Assembly: GCA_003447295.1 (NCBI GenBank)
Contig: DLZQ01000005.1
Span: 1 to 5,252, forward strand
Length of the DNA: 5,252 nt
From: Lachnospiraceae bacterium
GTDB lineage: Bacteria > Bacillota > Clostridia > Lachnospirales > Lachnospiraceae
Direction of reading: 5' to 3'
Part shown: in pieces, positions 4,575-5,252 of the stretch
How the letters are laid out: the number at the start of each line of letters is the position of its first letter
Position numbering within the stretch: the first letter of the stretch is position 1
Notes under the pieces: generated by a model
Database searches by the model: none
The model's input: only the letters and a program-made list of their open reading frames with translations
What the model was told of the DNA's origin: nothing
Position numbers and translations under genes: made by a program

Positions 4575-5252
4575 TTATATCTTTGTGGTCCATCGGGAGA
4601 GGTCCCATACCTGGGTAGCCAGTCCGTCATAGAACTCCGGTTCGTGGCAGACCATGAGAATGCTGCCCTTGTATTCCTGCAGGGCACGTTTCAGCTCGTC
4701 CTTGGCATCGACATCCAGGTGGTTCGTCGGCTCATCTAACAGCAATACATTCGTGGCGCGGTTCATCAGCTTGCAGAGACGTACCTTTGCCTGTTCGCCA
4801 CCGCTCAATACCTTGACGCGGCTCTCGATATGCTTGGTGGTGAGTCCGCATCTTGCCAGGGCGGAACGGACTTCATACTGGGTGAAGGAGGGGAACTCCT
4901 GCCAGATCTCTTCGATGCAGCTGTTGTCTCCGGAGCCGGACATTTCCTGCTCGAAGTATCCGATCTCCAGATAATCGCCCTGCTCTACTTCACCGGACAG
5001 CGGAGGGATCAGACCCAGAATGCTTTTTAACAAAGTGGTCTTACCGATACCGTTGGCACCGATCAGCGCCACCTTCTCGCCGCGTTCCATAGACAGGTTC
5101 AGAGGCTTGGACAGCGGCTCATCGTAACCGATGACGAGATCTCTGGTCTCGAAAATGATGCGTCCGGTAGTACGTCCTTCTTTAAAAGAGAATTCCGGCT
5201 TCGGCTTCTCCGCAGCCAGCTCGATGACATCCATTTTGTCCAGCTTCTTCTG
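4575..5252 (-). CDS. ABC-F family ATPase, C-terminal half (5' part outside window)
   Basis: The frame stays open to the window edge; six codons precede the internal Met at 5234, so the gene continues outside. The visible 225 residues are the inter-domain linker end plus the second ABC domain of an ABC-F protein (normally about 520-640 residues with two ABC domains and no membrane part). Walker A is GANGIGKTT, the signature is LSGGEQAKVRL, Walker B is VLLLDEPTNHLD with catalytic Glu, and the switch His is in MVCHEPEF. The linker-end sequence KMDVIE and the start of the domain (DLVIGYDEPLSKPLNL) resemble the YkpA/YbiT branch as I remember it. ABC-F proteins act at the ribosome E site; some give antibiotic protection and others are translation factors. 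The visible part cannot distinguish these because the linker lies outside. The stop TAA is at 4577-4575, 16 bases before cutC. Confidence 0.93.
   Translation of the reverse strand, partial: QKKLDKMDVIELAAEKPKPEFSFKEGRTTGRIIFETRDLVIGYDEPLSKPLNLSMERGEKVALIGANGIGKTTLLKSILGLIPPLSGEVEQGDYLEIGYFEQEMSGSGDNSCIEEIWQEFPSFTQYEVRSALARCGLTTKHIESRVKVLSGGEQAKVRLCKLMNRATNVLLLDEPTNHLDVDAKDELKRALQEYKGSILMVCHEPEFYDGLATQVWDLSRWTTKI

Noticed and set aside
4559..4687. Upstream extension of cutC to an ATG at 4687
   Set aside because: It is an out-of-frame reading through the ABC-F gene end; the CutC family begins at LLEICCG and a Shine-Dalgarno supports TTG 4558.
4386..4739. 117-residue plus-strand open frame
   Set aside because: It is antisense to both the cutC start and the ABC-F end, which have strong family signatures.

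Overview
This window looks like a chromosomal segment from a Gram-positive anaerobe of the Clostridia, most likely a Lachnospiraceae-type gut bacterium. This is inferred from strong AGGAGG-like ribosome binding sites, GTG and TTG starts beside ATG, the protein style, and an ABC-F/cutC pair. No rRNA, tRNA, CRISPR array, transposase or integrase is visible.

Layout. Positions 1-129 hold the tail of an unidentified plus-strand gene. Positions 130-450 are an AT-rich non-coding stretch with two short inverted repeats. Next come three plus-strand genes in a visibly AT-richer block: an AraC-family regulator (451-1362), a 79-residue small protein read from GTG 1451 (1451-1690), and an HD-domain phosphohydrolase-like protein (1767-2366). 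They do not form a simple operon. A TATAAT box lies between the first two, and a strong GC-rich hairpin (1717-1744) separates the small gene from the HD gene. From 2555 the sequence is more GC-rich and housekeeping-like. A GNAT acetyltransferase (2555-3025) and a Cof-type HAD phosphatase (3046-3822) form a two-gene plus-strand operon. Facing them on the minus strand are cutC (3812-4558) and, upstream of it, the C-terminal half of an ABC-F ATPase (4575-5252, running off the window). The HAD and cutC genes overlap tail to tail by 11 bp.

How the genes work together. The GNAT/HAD pair and the ABC-F/cutC pair are each probably co-transcribed, but no shared pathway can be read from the sequence. 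The left block (regulator, small orphan protein, HD protein) reads as an accessory cassette of separately controlled genes. Its most notable feature is an 8-bp perfect inverted repeat (1410-1437) that starts 5 nt after a TATAAT box and whose right arm covers the first half of the small gene's Shine-Dalgarno sequence. A weaker repeat covers the HD gene's Shine-Dalgarno. I found no clearly undescribed multi-gene system. The small protein and its leader are the best candidates for follow-up.
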